A stretch of DNA of 64,000 nt from Microbacterium rhizosphaerae (GTDB lineage Bacteria; Actinomycetota; Actinomycetes; Actinomycetales; Microbacteriaceae), in NCBI RefSeq assembly GCF_034120055.1, contig NZ_CP139368.1:1798001-1862000 (forward strand). Reading direction: 5' to 3'. Below the pieces are notes generated by a model, which was not told the DNA's origin, searched no databases, and saw nothing but the letters and a program-made list of their open reading frames with translations. Position 1 is the stretch's first letter; each line of letters starts with the position of its first letter. The position numbers and the translations under genes are program-made. Shown here piece after piece: positions 9,315-17,795 of this stretch.

Positions 9315-10616
9315 ATGCTCCGCACCATCGACCTTCGCGGCCGCACGCTGTCCGCGGCCGAGTGGCTGACCATCGTCCCGCGCGCCGAGGCGGCGCGCGA
9401 TCAGGCCCTCACCGCTGCGGCGCAGATCGTCCATGACGTCGCCGCGCGCGGAGAGGAAGCGCTCCGCGAGCAGGCCGAGCGCTTCGACGGAGCGTCAGGG
9501 CACGACATCCGCGTCCCGGCCGAACAGCTCGACGAGGCGCTCGAGGCGCTGGCGCCCGACGTGCGTGCGGCCCTCGAGGAGGCGATCCTCCGCGTCCGCG
9601 CGGCCTCGGCCGTGCAGGTCCCGGCGCCCGCGGTCACCGAGCTCGCACCCGGCGCGATCGTCGAGCAGCGCTGGCAGCCGGTCCGTCGGGCCGGCGTCTA
9701 TGTCCCTGGCGGGAAGGCGGTCTATCCGTCGAGCGTCGTCATGAACGTCGTGCCGGCGCAGGTCGCCGGCGTCACCCAGGTGGCGTTGGCCTCCCCGCCG
9801 CAGCGCGAGCACGGCGGACGCGTCCACCCGGTCATCCTCGCCGCAGCCCGGCTCCTCGGCGTGACCGAGGTGTACGCGATGGGCGGCGCCGGCGCGATCG
9901 GCGCCTTCGCGTACGGCGTCCGCAGCCTCGGGCTGGACCCCGTCGACGTGGTCTCGGGGCCGGGCAACAACTTCGTCGCGGCCGCCAAGCGCGCCGTCGC
10001 AGGAAGGGTGGGGACGGATGCCGAGGCCGGCGCCACGGAGATCCTCGTCGTCGCGGACGCTTCGGCGGATCCCGACCTCGTCGCAGCCGACCTCGTGAGC
10101 CAGGCGGAGCATGACGAGCAGGCCTCGGCGGTCCTCGTCACCGACAGTCCCGAGCTCGCGGTCGAGGTCGACCGGCGCACGGCGGCGCGCGCGGCGACCA
10201 CGCACAACGGCGCACGTGCGCAGGAGGCGCTCGTGGGCCCGCAGTCCGCGATCGTCCTCGTCGACGACATCGATGCCGCGATCGCGTTCAGCAACGCCTA
10301 CGCGCCCGAGCACCTGGAGCTTCACCTCGAGAATCCGCGCACCGACGAGTTCGTCAACGCCGGTGCCCTGTTCGTGGGCGCCTACGCTCCCGTGAGCCTC
10401 GGCGACTACCTCGCCGGCAGCAACCACGTCCTGCCCACCGGAGGACAGGCGCGCTACTGCGCGGGACTGTCCGCCGCGACGTTCCTGCGACCGCAGCAGG
10501 TCATCAGCTACGATCGCGACGCGCTGGCCGCGGTCCGCGACGCCATCGTGACCCTCGCGAACACCGAGGAGCTGCCCGCGCACGGTGAAGCCGTTGCGGC
10601 GCGATTCGAGGTCTGA
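9315..10616 (+). CDS. hisD: Histidinol dehydrogenase
   Basis: Catalyses the last two steps of histidine synthesis, NAD-dependent oxidation of L-histidinol to L-histidine. The 433-residue zinc enzyme shows the signature region around [15 protein letters not shown], which holds the Gln and His zinc ligands, a conserved [12 protein letters not shown] nucleotide-binding segment, and [10 protein letters not shown] with the catalytic histidine region. No other his genes lie beside it here. It is followed after one base by nrdR, so the two may share a transcript. Confidence 0.97.
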   Translation: MLRTIDLRGRTLSAAEWLTIVPRAEAARDQALTAAAQIVHDVAARGEEALREQAERFDGASGHDIRVPAEQLDEALEALAPDVRAALEEAILRVRAASAVQVPAPAVTELAPGAIVEQRWQPVRRAGVYVPGGKAVYPSSVVMNVVPAQVAGVTQVALASPPQREHGGRVHPVILAAARLLGVTEVYAMGGAGAIGAFAYGVRSLGLDPVDVVSGPGNNFVAAAKRAVAGRVGTDAEAGATEILVVADASADPDLVAADLVSQAEHDEQASAVLVTDSPELAVEVDRRTAARAATTHNGARAQEALVGPQSAIVLVDDIDAAIAFSNAYAPEHLELHLENPRTDEFVNAGALFVGAYAPVSLGDYLAGSNHVLPTGGQARYCAGLSAATFLRPQQVISYDRDALAAVRDAIVTLANTEELPAHGEAVAARFEV

Positions 10617-10617
10617 C

Positions 10618-11115
10618 ATGCACTGTCCTTTCTGCCGTCATCCCGACTCCCGCGTGATCGACTCGCGCACGAGCGACGACGGGCTCAGCATCCGCCGCCG
10701 TCGCCAGTGCCCGGAGTGCGGCGGACGCTTCTCGACGATCGAGACTGCGAGCCTCAATGTCATCAAGCGGTCGGGCGTCGTCGAGCCGTTCAGCCGCGAG
10801 AAGGTGATGTCGGGGGTTCGCAAGGCCTGCCAGGGGCGTCCCGTGACGGAGGGCGACCTGGCGGTCCTGGCCCAGACGGTCGAGGAGGCCGTGCGTCAGA
10901 CCGGGTCGTCCCAGGTCGACACGAACGAGATCGGCCTCGCCATCCTCGGCCCGCTCCGCGAGCTCGACGAGGTCGCCTACCTGCGATTCGCCAGCGTTTA
11001 CCAGGCGTTCGAGTCGCTCGACGATTTCGAGGCGTCGATCGCCCAGCTGCGTGCCGATCACGCCGACAAGGCCGCCGCGACCGCCGAATCGTCGGGGGAT
11101 GCCGCCTCCCGGTAG
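10618..11115 (+). CDS. nrdR: Transcriptional repressor NrdR
   Basis: NrdR represses ribonucleotide reductase genes by sensing ATP/dATP. The 165-residue protein has the N-terminal zinc ribbon (CPFC near residue 3 and CPECG near residue 34) and the ATP-cone domain starting at about residue 50 ([19 protein letters not shown]). ATG 10618 restores the canonical [17 protein letters not shown] start and sits one base after the hisD stop. The gene it controls is not in this window. Its TAG stop is also the first half of the pyrD -10 hexamer. Confidence 0.97.
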   Translation: MHCPFCRHPDSRVIDSRTSDDGLSIRRRRQCPECGGRFSTIETASLNVIKRSGVVEPFSREKVMSGVRKACQGRPVTEGDLAVLAQTVEEAVRQTGSSQVDTNEIGLAILGPLRELDEVAYLRFASVYQAFESLDDFEASIAQLRADHADKAAATAESSGDAASR

Positions 11116-11118
11116 CCT
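11113..11118 (+). promoter_or_regulatory. -10 element of leaderless pyrD promoter, overlapping nrdR stop
   Basis: TAGCCT; its first three bases are the nrdR stop codon and its end lies 7 bp before the pyrD ATG. Confidence 0.55.
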
Positions 11119-11125
11119 GGCGGGG

Positions 11126-12148
11126 ATGTATCCCCTGTTCTTCCGCACCGTCCTGTCGCGCCTGGACCCGGAGTTCGCGCACCACGCCGCGATGCTCGTC
11201 ATCCGGATCGCGGGAGTCCCGCCGTTCGCCTGGATCGCCCGCGCGCTGACGGCGCCGGCGCCGGAGCTGCGCACCGAGGCGCTCGGTCTGAGCTTCCCGT
11301 CGCCGTTCGGGGTCGCGGCCGGCTTCGACAAGAACGTCGTCGGCGTGAAAGGTCTCGCGGCCCTCGGGTTCGGCCACGTCGAGATCGGCACCGTGACCGC
11401 GATCCCGCAGCCCGGCAACCCGAAGCCCCGGCTGTTCCGCCTCATCCCGGATCGCGCCGTCGTCAACCGGATGGGCTTCAACAACGAGGGAGCGCAGGCC
11501 GCCGCCCGCCGTCTCCAGAAGCTGCGCCGGCGCGATCGCGACGTCGTCATCGGCGTGAACATCGGCAAGAGCCGCGTCGTCGAGGTCGCCGACGCGGCGG
11601 CCGACTACGTGCGCAGCGCCACGCTGCTGGCGCCGCTGGCCGACTACCTCGTGGTCAACGTGTCGTCACCGAACACGCCCGGGCTCCGTGGTCTGCAGGC
11701 GGTCGAGACGCTCCGTCCGCTGCTGACGGCGGTGAAGAATGCCGCGGGCCGTACTCCGCTTCTGGTCAAGATCGCGCCCGACCTGCCCGACGACGAGATC
11801 ACGGCCATCGCCCTGCTCGCGGTCGATCTCGGCCTCGCCGGCATCATCGCCACCAACACGACGATCTCCCGCGAGGGACTGGCGACCGATCCGGCGATCG
11901 TGGCGGCAGCGGGGGAGGGCGGACTGTCGGGCGCACCTCTCAAGAAGCGCTCGCTCGCCGTGCTGAAGCTTGTTCGGTCGACGGTGCCGGAGGGCTTCGC
12001 CGTCGTGTCGGTCGGCGGCGTCGAAACCGCCGCCGACGTGCAGGAGCGGCTGGATGCCGGTGCCGACCTCGTGCAGGGCTACACGGCGTTCCTCTACCGC
12101 GGCCCGCTCTGGGGTCGCCAGATCAACCGCGCACTCGCGGTGCGCTGA
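11126..12148 (+). CDS. pyrD: Quinone-dependent dihydroorotate dehydrogenase (class 2)
   Basis: Oxidises dihydroorotate to orotate in pyrimidine synthesis, passing electrons to membrane quinone. The 340-residue protein has the N-terminal membrane-associating helices typical of class 2 enzymes (about residues 1-40), then the FMN barrel with AAGFDKN, NRMGFNN, VNVSSPNTPGLR containing the catalytic serine, and the phosphate-binding VGGVETAADV near the end. ATG 11126 follows a leaderless -10. It is convergent with the DUF3043 gene and separated by only 12 bp. Confidence 0.96.
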   Translation: MYPLFFRTVLSRLDPEFAHHAAMLVIRIAGVPPFAWIARALTAPAPELRTEALGLSFPSPFGVAAGFDKNVVGVKGLAALGFGHVEIGTVTAIPQPGNPKPRLFRLIPDRAVVNRMGFNNEGAQAAARRLQKLRRRDRDVVIGVNIGKSRVVEVADAAADYVRSATLLAPLADYLVVNVSSPNTPGLRGLQAVETLRPLLTAVKNAAGRTPLLVKIAPDLPDDEITAIALLAVDLGLAGIIATNTTISREGLATDPAIVAAAGEGGLSGAPLKKRSLAVLKLVRSTVPEGFAVVSVGGVETAADVQERLDAGADLVQGYTAFLYRGPLWGRQINRALAVR

Positions 12149-12160
12149 GCGCCGGGCGGG

Positions 12161-12733
12161 TCAGGCCGGGTACTGGCCGCGGCGCACCTGCGGCTTCGGC
12201 AGTCGCATGAAGCGCATCTGGATGGAGCGCATCGCTCCGTACCAGCCGAGGCCCTTCTCGAGCTTCGTCGCGCCGAACTTCGCCTTGGCGGCGCTCTTGA
12301 TGCGCATCGACGTGATGATCATGTCGCCGATGACGAAGAAGATGAAGATCCACAGGCCCACGAACGACCAGTACTGCATGCCGCCGACCGGAACGAACGT
12401 GAGCACGATCACGAGCACCATCGCCGGCATGACGATCTCGCCGAGGTGCCAGCCCGCGTCGACGAAATCGCGCGCGAAGCGGCGCTGCGGACCCTTGTCG
12501 CGAGCAGGCAGGTACTTCTCCTCGCCGGAGGCCATGCCGAGGCGCGCCTTGTCGCGCTGGCGGGCCAGATCCGCGCGAGCGGCGGCCTTCGCCTCCTTCG
12601 TGTCCGGCACCAGAGGCCGCTTGCGCGCCGCCTCCTGCTCCGCGCGGGACGGCGTCGGCCGACCCTTCCCGCCGGGTGCGCCGGCGTCGCCGGCAGGTGC
12701 GTCGTGCGGTGCGGGTGCGGGTGTCTTGGCCAC
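12161..12733 (-). CDS. DUF3043 family membrane protein
   Basis: A 190-residue protein of an actinobacterial family of unknown function. The first about 95 residues are hydrophilic and Ala/Pro/Lys-rich, followed by two hydrophobic helices (about residues 100-120 and 127-147) and a basic tail ending in LPKPQVRRGQYPA. GTG 12733 has a GAGGA site 6 bp upstream. It is divergent from the dipeptidase gene, with which it appears to share overlapping -10 elements. Confidence 0.85.
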   Translation of the reverse strand: MAKTPAPAPHDAPAGDAGAPGGKGRPTPSRAEQEAARKRPLVPDTKEAKAAARADLARQRDKARLGMASGEEKYLPARDKGPQRRFARDFVDAGWHLGEIVMPAMVLVIVLTFVPVGGMQYWSFVGLWIFIFFVIGDMIITSMRIKSAAKAKFGATKLEKGLGWYGAMRSIQMRFMRLPKPQVRRGQYPA

Positions 12734-12765
12734 TGTGATCCTCGGAACGTCGGACGGGGTTCCCT

Positions 12766-12773
12766 TAAGATTA
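12766..12773. promoter_or_regulatory. Overlapping divergent -10 elements (TAAGATTA)
   Basis: The 8-bp block TAAGATTA reads TAAGAT on the plus strand (12766-12771, ending 7 bp before the dipeptidase ATG) and TAATCT on the minus strand (12773-12768, about 35 bp before the DUF3043 GTG). One AT-rich block seems to serve both genes. Confidence 0.5.
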
Positions 12774-12778
12774 CCGGC

Positions 12779-14173
12779 ATGACCTCTGAGCTGTCCCGAC
12801 GGGAGGCGATCCGCGAGGCAGCGGCCGCCGGCATCCCCGCCGCCCTCGCCGATCTCGGCACCCTCGTCCGCATCCCGTCCATCGCGTGGCCCGCGTTCGA
12901 CCAGACCCAGGTGCGCCGGAGCGCCGACGCCGTCGCTGCGCTGGTCGAGCAGACCGGGGTCTTCGACTCGGTCGAGGTGAAGACCGCGGCCATCCCCGGG
13001 ACCGACGAGGTCGGCCAGCCGGCCGTGCTCGCCCGTCGCGTCGCGCGCAACGGCCGTCCGACCGTTCTGCTGTATGCGCACCACGACGTCCAGCCGACGG
13101 GGGACGACGCCCTGTGGGACACCCCGCCGTTCGAGCCCACGGTCCGGGACGGGCGGCTGTACGGTCGTGGCGCCGCCGACGACAAGGCCGGTGTCATGGC
13201 GCACATCGCCGCGATCCGTGCACTCGTGGAGGCCGTCGGCGCCGACTTCGACCTCGGCATCTCGATGTTCATCGAGGGCGAGGAGGAGCACGGCTCGCGC
13301 TCGTTCGGGCAGTTCCTGGCCGACAACGCGGACGCCCTGCGCAGCGACGTCATCGTCGTCGCGGACTCGGGCAACTGGGATGACGTCACCCCGGCGCTCA
13401 CCGTCTCGCTCCGCGGCAACGCGCGCTTCACCATGACGGTGCGCACGCTCGAGCACGCGTCGCACTCCGGCATGTTCGGTGGTGCGGTGCCGGACGCGAT
13501 GATGGCGGCGGTCACACTCCTCGCCACGCTGTGGGACGAGCACGGCGCGGTCGCGGTGCCGGGTCTCACCGAGCGGGATGCCGAGACCCCGCAGTACACG
13601 GAGGAGACGCTGCGCTCCGAGGCGGGTCTACCCGACGGAGTCAGCGCGATCGGCACGGGCACCATCCTCAGCCGCATCTGGAACAAGCCGTCGATCACCA
13701 TCACGGGCATCGACCACACCTCGGTGGCAGCGGCGTCCAACACGCTGGCGCCGGAGGTCTCCGTCGTCATCAGCGCCCGCATCGCCCCGGGGCAGCGCGC
13801 CCGCGACGCCTACGAGGCGATCGAGGCGCACCTGCGCGCCCGCGCGCCGTGGGGTGCGCAGCTCGAGTTCTCGGACATCGACTGCGGCGACGGGTTCCTG
13901 GTCGACTCCGGCGGCTGGGCGGTGGCAGACGCGCGCGAGGCGCTCGCCGAGGGGTACGGCGCCGACTCCGTCGACGTCGGCGTGGGCGGGTCGATCCCCT
14001 TCATCGCCGATCTCGTCCGCGAGTTCCCCGGCGCGCAGATCCTCGTCACCGGCGTGGAGGACCCGCACACGCGGGCGCACAGTCCGAACGAGTCCCTGCA
14101 CATCGACACGTTCCGTCACGCGGTCCTCGCCGAGGCGCTCCTCCTGGAGAGCCTCGACGCGCGCGGGGCGTAG
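12779..14173 (+). CDS. M20-family metallodipeptidase
   Basis: A cytoplasmic two-zinc peptidase of the M20 family, closest to ArgE/DapE/CNDP-like dipeptidases; the substrate is not evident. The 464-residue protein has the first metal histidine in YAHHDVQP, the bridging aspartate in GRGAADDKAG, and the catalytic glutamates in EGEEEHGS; the central dimerisation domain follows. ATG 12779 lies 7 bp after the TAAGAT hexamer, so the mRNA is probably leaderless. The TAG stop doubles as the start of a TAGACT hexamer for erpA. Confidence 0.9.
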   Translation: MTSELSRREAIREAAAAGIPAALADLGTLVRIPSIAWPAFDQTQVRRSADAVAALVEQTGVFDSVEVKTAAIPGTDEVGQPAVLARRVARNGRPTVLLYAHHDVQPTGDDALWDTPPFEPTVRDGRLYGRGAADDKAGVMAHIAAIRALVEAVGADFDLGISMFIEGEEEHGSRSFGQFLADNADALRSDVIVVADSGNWDDVTPALTVSLRGNARFTMTVRTLEHASHSGMFGGAVPDAMMAAVTLLATLWDEHGAVAVPGLTERDAETPQYTEETLRSEAGLPDGVSAIGTGTILSRIWNKPSITITGIDHTSVAAASNTLAPEVSVVISARIAPGQRARDAYEAIEAHLRARAPWGAQLEFSDIDCGDGFLVDSGGWAVADAREALAEGYGADSVDVGVGGSIPFIADLVREFPGAQILVTGVEDPHTRAHSPNESLHIDTFRHAVLAEALLLESLDARGA

Positions 14174-14176
14174 ACT
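14171..14176 (+). promoter_or_regulatory. -10 element for erpA, overlapping the dipeptidase stop
   Basis: TAGACT begins with the TAG stop of the dipeptidase gene. It is 26 bp before the erpA ATG, leaving a leader of about 20 nt that carries the AGAAGGAG ribosome site. Confidence 0.5.
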
Positions 14177-14202
14177 CGAAGCATCCCGTCAGAAGGAGCA
14201 TC

Positions 14203-14568
14203 ATGACCGATACAGCCCTGTCGACCGACCAGACCGCCAGCGCCCACGGCGTCCTGCTCACCGATGCCGCCTCGGCGAAGGTCAAGAGCCTCCTCGAGCA
14301 GGAGGGGCGAGACGACCTCCGTCTGCGCGTCGCCGTGCAGCCGGGTGGATGCTCGGGCCTGATCTACCAGCTCTACTTCGACGAGCGCTATCTCGACGGC
14401 GACAAGACGGTCGATTTCGACGGCGTCGAGGTCATCGTCGACGACATGAGCGTGCCCTACCTCGACGGCGCGACGATCGACTTCAAGGACACGATCTCGG
14501 AGCAGGGGTTCACGATCGACAACCCCAACGCCTCGGGAAGCTGCGCTTGTGGAGACAGCTTCCACTGA
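14203..14568 (+). CDS. erpA: Iron-sulfur cluster insertion protein ErpA (A-type carrier)
   Basis: A 121-residue A-type carrier that delivers Fe-S clusters to apoproteins. The three conserved cysteines are present: one in PGGCSGLIYQ and two in SCACGDSFH at the C-terminus. A strong AGAAGGAG site precedes ATG 14203. In Actinobacteria this gene commonly lies directly upstream of ctaC, as here, consistent with supplying clusters for respiration, including the Rieske protein encoded nearby. Confidence 0.93.
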   Translation: MTDTALSTDQTASAHGVLLTDAASAKVKSLLEQEGRDDLRLRVAVQPGGCSGLIYQLYFDERYLDGDKTVDFDGVEVIVDDMSVPYLDGATIDFKDTISEQGFTIDNPNASGSCACGDSFH

Positions 14569-14579
14569 TCGCGCATCGA

Positions 14580-14605
14580 GACACCGGCCGCTCGGGGCCG
14601 GTGTC
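14580..14605 (+). terminator. Hairpin after erpA
   Basis: GACACCGGCC (14580-14589) pairs perfectly with GGCCGGTGTC (14596-14605) across a 6-nt loop, followed by a short TTCG. It is 11 bp beyond the erpA stop and probably terminates that transcript. Confidence 0.6.
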
Positions 14606-14612
14606 TTCGCGC

Positions 14613-14628
14613 GCCCGGGAAACCGGGC
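14613..14628 (+). repeat. Small hairpin with GAAA tetraloop
   Basis: GCCCGG (14613-14618), loop GAAA, CCGGGC (14623-14628). It is the second of three consecutive dyads between erpA and ctaC. Confidence 0.5.
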
Positions 14629-14630
14629 CC

Positions 14631-14679
14631 GCGACCTCTCACCGGCTGGGCAAATGACCGGAATGCGGTGAGAGGTTGC
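14631..14679 (+). promoter_or_regulatory. Long inverted repeat abutting the ctaC -10
   Basis: GCGACCTCTCACCG (14631-14644) is the inverse of CGGTGAGAGGTTGC (14666-14679) with a single G/A difference. The right arm ends two bases before the TAGACT hexamer and covers the expected -35 region. Candidate repressor or activator site for terminal-oxidase genes, or an RNA structure. Confidence 0.45.
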
Positions 14680-14681
14680 CC

Positions 14682-14687
14682 TAGACT
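14682..14687 (+). promoter_or_regulatory. -10 element for ctaC
   Basis: TAGACT 37 bp before the ctaC GTG, leaving a leader of about 30 nt that contains the CGGAAAGG ribosome site. Confidence 0.5.
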
Positions 14688-14724
14688 GACGAAGGTAACT
14701 TCCCTGTTTCCGGAAAGGTGCACC

Positions 14725-15624
14725 GTGCACTCGAAACGACGCCTCCGCTGGGCCGTCATCCCCCTCGGGATCGCAACGGCAGTCACCCTCGCGGGATGCT
14801 CGCCCACCGAACTTCACGGCTTCCTGCCCGGCTTCGATGCGTCCGGCGTGCCTACGACGAACCGCACCGATATGGTGGCGAGCCTGTGGGTCAACTCGTG
14901 GATCGTGCTGCTCGGCGTCGGCATCATCACGTGGGGCCTGATGCTGTGGGCGATGGTCGCCTACCGGCGCCGCAAGGGCCAGGTCGGGCTCCCGGTGCAG
15001 CTGCGCTACAACATGCCGATCGAGATCTTCTACACGATCGTGCCGTTCATCCTCATCCTCGGCATGTTCGCCTTCACGGCACGCGACCAGGCCACGATCG
15101 AGACGGTCGACGAGCATCCCGACGTGTCGATCATCGCGATCGCGAAGCAGTGGGCGTGGGACTTCCAGTACAACGGCACGCAGTCGGATCACTCGGACGC
15201 CGTGTGGTCCATGGGCGTGCAGGCGCAGCCGCGAGCGTCCGACGGCAACTACGACCAGTCGAAGCTTCCGACCCTGTACCTGCCGGTGAACAAGACGGTG
15301 CGCATCGACCTCCAGTCGCGCGACGTCATCCACTCGTTCTGGATCATCGACTTCCTCTACAAGAAGGACATGTACATCGGCCGCGACAACTCGTGGTCCT
15401 TCACGCCGACGCGTGAGGGCACGTACGCCGGCAAGTGCGCCGAGCTCTGCGGCGAATACCACTCGGCGATGCTCTTCAATGTGAAGGTCGTCAGCGAGGC
15501 GGAGTACCAGCAGCACCTCTCCGACCTGCGCGACGCGGGCCAGACCGGTGACATCACCGATGCGTACGACCGGCTGAACAATGTTCCCGGCACGGACGCG
15601 ACCAACCTCGAGGGAGGTAAGTGA
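14725..15624 (+). CDS. ctaC: Cytochrome c oxidase subunit II
   Basis: Receives electrons from cytochrome c domains of QcrC and passes them through the CuA centre to CtaD. The 299-residue protein starts with a lipoprotein signal (lipobox LAGC, Cys25), then two transmembrane helices (about 55-80 and 98-118), and an external cupredoxin domain. CuA ligands are intact: Cys238, Glu240, Cys242, His246 and Met249 in [15 protein letters not shown] 14725 has GGAAAGG 6 bp upstream; an upstream GTG in frame would destroy the signal peptide. It is followed closely by ctaD. Confidence 0.96.
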   Translation: MHSKRRLRWAVIPLGIATAVTLAGCSPTELHGFLPGFDASGVPTTNRTDMVASLWVNSWIVLLGVGIITWGLMLWAMVAYRRRKGQVGLPVQLRYNMPIEIFYTIVPFILILGMFAFTARDQATIETVDEHPDVSIIAIAKQWAWDFQYNGTQSDHSDAVWSMGVQAQPRASDGNYDQSKLPTLYLPVNKTVRIDLQSRDVIHSFWIIDFLYKKDMYIGRDNSWSFTPTREGTYAGKCAELCGEYHSAMLFNVKVVSEAEYQQHLSDLRDAGQTGDITDAYDRLNNVPGTDATNLEGGK

Positions 15625-15626
15625 CC

Positions 15627-17369
15627 ATGGCGACGACGCTTCCGCTGCAGGAGTCCCAGGGCCGCCCGACGACCCTTCCGCCGCGCCAGGCGGCTCTGCT
15701 GAGCTCGACGCGCGTCGGACAGAAGGGCAACATCGTCGTCAAGTGGATCACCTCCACTGACCACAAGACGATCGGGTACATGTACCTGATCGCCTCGGTG
15801 CTGTTCTTCATGCTGGGCGGCGTGATGGCCCTGATCATCCGCGCCGAGCTCTTCGAGCCGGGGATGCAGATCATCCCGACGAAGGAGCAGTACAACCAGC
15901 TGTTCACGATGCACGGCACGATCATGCTGCTCATGTTCGCGACGCCGCTGTTCGCGGGCTTCGCGAACGCGATCCTGCCGCTGCAGATCGGCGCGCCCGA
16001 CGTCGCGTTCCCGCGACTGAACGCCTTCGCGTTCTGGCTGTTCCTCTTCGGCTCGACGATCGCCGTCGCCGGCTTCCTCACTCCGCAGGGCGCGGCGGGC
16101 TTCGGATGGTTCGCCTATCAGCCATTGGCGAGCGCGACCTTCTCCCCGGGCGCTGGTGGAAACCTCTGGATGCTCGGTCTGGGCATGAGCGGCTTCGGTA
16201 CCATCCTCGGCGCCGTGAACTTCATCACGACGGTCATCACGATGCGCGCGCCCGGCATGACCATGTGGCGTATGCCGATCTTCTCCTGGAACGCGCTCAT
16301 CACGAGCATCCTGGTCCTAATGGCGTTCCCGGTCCTGGCGGCCGCCCTCCTCGCTGCGGCAGCCGACCGTGTGCTCGGCTCGCACATCTACGACCCGCAC
16401 AACGGCGGCGTCCTCCTGTGGGAGCACCTGTTCTGGTTCTTCGGCCACCCCGAGGTGTACATCATCGCGCTGCCGTTCTTCGGCATCGTCTCCGAGGTGT
16501 TCCCCGTCTTCAGCCGGAAGCCCATCTTCGGATACAAGACCCTCGTCTATGCGACGATCTCGATCGCTGCCCTTTCGGTCGCGGTGTGGGCCCACCACAT
16601 GTACGTCACCGGCGCCGTGCTGCTGCCCTTCTTCGCGCTGATGACGATGCTGATCGCCGTGCCGACGGGCGTGAAGATCTTCAACTGGATCGGCACGATG
16701 TGGCGAGGATCGGTCACGTTCGAGACACCGATGGTGTTCGCGCTCGGCTTCCTGGTCTCCTTCGTGTTCGGTGGCCTGACCGGTGTGATCCTCGCCGCTC
16801 CGCCGCTCGACTTCCACCTGTCCGACTCGTACTTCGTCGTCGCCCACTTCCACTACGTGGTGTTCGGCACGGTCGTGTTCGCCATGTTCGCCGGCTTCTA
16901 CTTCTGGTGGCCGAAGTGGACGGGGCGCATGCTCAACGAGCGACTCGGCATGATCCACTTCTGGATGCTGTTCATCGGCTTCCACATGACGTTCCTCATC
17001 CAGCACTGGCTGGGTGTCGACGGGATGCCCCGCCGCTACGCGGACTATGCCGCATCCGACGGCTTCACGTGGATGAACCAGGTCTCGACGATCGGCGCGA
17101 TGCTTCTCGGGGCATCCATGATCCCGTTCCTGCTGAACGTGTGGATCACTGCGCGCAAGGCACCGCGGGTGACGGTCAACGACCCGTGGGGATACGGCGC
17201 GTCGCTGGAGTGGGCGACGTCGTGCCCGCCACCGCGGCACAACTTCACGTCGATCCCGCGCATCCGCAGCGAGCGTCCCGCGTTCGACCTGAACCACCCG
17301 GAGGCAGCCGAGTACCCGGTGTCCGCCGAAACCCACGAGACTGTGGTCGTCGCAGGAGAGGCGAAGTAG
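15627..17369 (+). CDS. ctaD: Cytochrome c oxidase subunit I (aa3 type)
   Basis: Catalytic subunit that reduces oxygen to water and pumps protons, holding heme a and the heme a3-CuB centre. The 580-residue protein has about twelve membrane helices. The CuB histidine and cross-linked tyrosine are in GHPEVYI, two more CuB histidines in [10 protein letters not shown], the K-channel lysine in PTGVKIFNW, and heme-ligand histidines in AHFHYV. I choose ATG 15627 because GGGAGGT lies 8 bp before it; a GTG at 15621 overlapping the ctaC stop is too close to that site. Confidence 0.96.
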   Translation: MATTLPLQESQGRPTTLPPRQAALLSSTRVGQKGNIVVKWITSTDHKTIGYMYLIASVLFFMLGGVMALIIRAELFEPGMQIIPTKEQYNQLFTMHGTIMLLMFATPLFAGFANAILPLQIGAPDVAFPRLNAFAFWLFLFGSTIAVAGFLTPQGAAGFGWFAYQPLASATFSPGAGGNLWMLGLGMSGFGTILGAVNFITTVITMRAPGMTMWRMPIFSWNALITSILVLMAFPVLAAALLAAAADRVLGSHIYDPHNGGVLLWEHLFWFFGHPEVYIIALPFFGIVSEVFPVFSRKPIFGYKTLVYATISIAALSVAVWAHHMYVTGAVLLPFFALMTMLIAVPTGVKIFNWIGTMWRGSVTFETPMVFALGFLVSFVFGGLTGVILAAPPLDFHLSDSYFVVAHFHYVVFGTVVFAMFAGFYFWWPKWTGRMLNERLGMIHFWMLFIGFHMTFLIQHWLGVDGMPRRYADYAASDGFTWMNQVSTIGAMLLGASMIPFLLNVWITARKAPRVTVNDPWGYGASLEWATSCPPPRHNFTSIPRIRSERPAFDLNHPEAAEYPVSAETHETVVVAGEAK

Positions 17370-17786
17370 ATGCGCACCAACACCGGCCTCTGGTGGATCC
17401 TCTGCGCCTTCTTCCTCATCGTCGCGGCGCTGTACACGGGATGGAACATCCTCGAGCATGGCGAGCCCGAGTGGGTCGGCACTGTCGCCCTGCTGTTCAC
17501 GGCTCTCATGTCCGCGCTGATCGCGTTCTACATGCAGCGCGTGCACCGCGCCCAGGGCGGTGAGCTGCCCGAGGACGTGCTCACGGCCGACATCGACGAC
17601 GGCGACCCCGAGCTCGGCGAGTTCTCGCCCTGGTCGTGGTGGCCCATCGTGCTCGCATCGGCGGCTGCCCTCGGCATGATCGGCCTGGCGGTCGGCACGT
17701 GGATGATGCCCATCGGGATCGCCGTGTTCGTCGTGGCCATCGTGGGATGGGTCTACGAGTACTACCGCGGGTACTTCGCTCGCTGA
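17370..17786 (+). CDS. ctaF: Actinobacterial cytochrome c oxidase subunit IV
   Basis: A 138-residue accessory subunit found only in actinobacterial aa3 oxidases. It has two N-terminal helices (about 5-25 and 35-55), a cytoplasmic acidic loop, and two C-terminal helices (about 85-130). The ATG directly follows the ctaD stop with no intergenic base, using GGAGAGG at the end of ctaD as ribosome site. The gene completes the ctaC-ctaD-ctaF set; subunit III is encoded in the convergent qcr operon. Confidence 0.93.
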   Translation: MRTNTGLWWILCAFFLIVAALYTGWNILEHGEPEWVGTVALLFTALMSALIAFYMQRVHRAQGGELPEDVLTADIDDGDPELGEFSPWSWWPIVLASAAALGMIGLAVGTWMMPIGIAVFVVAIVGWVYEYYRGYFAR

Positions 17787-17795
17787 GGTCGACCG

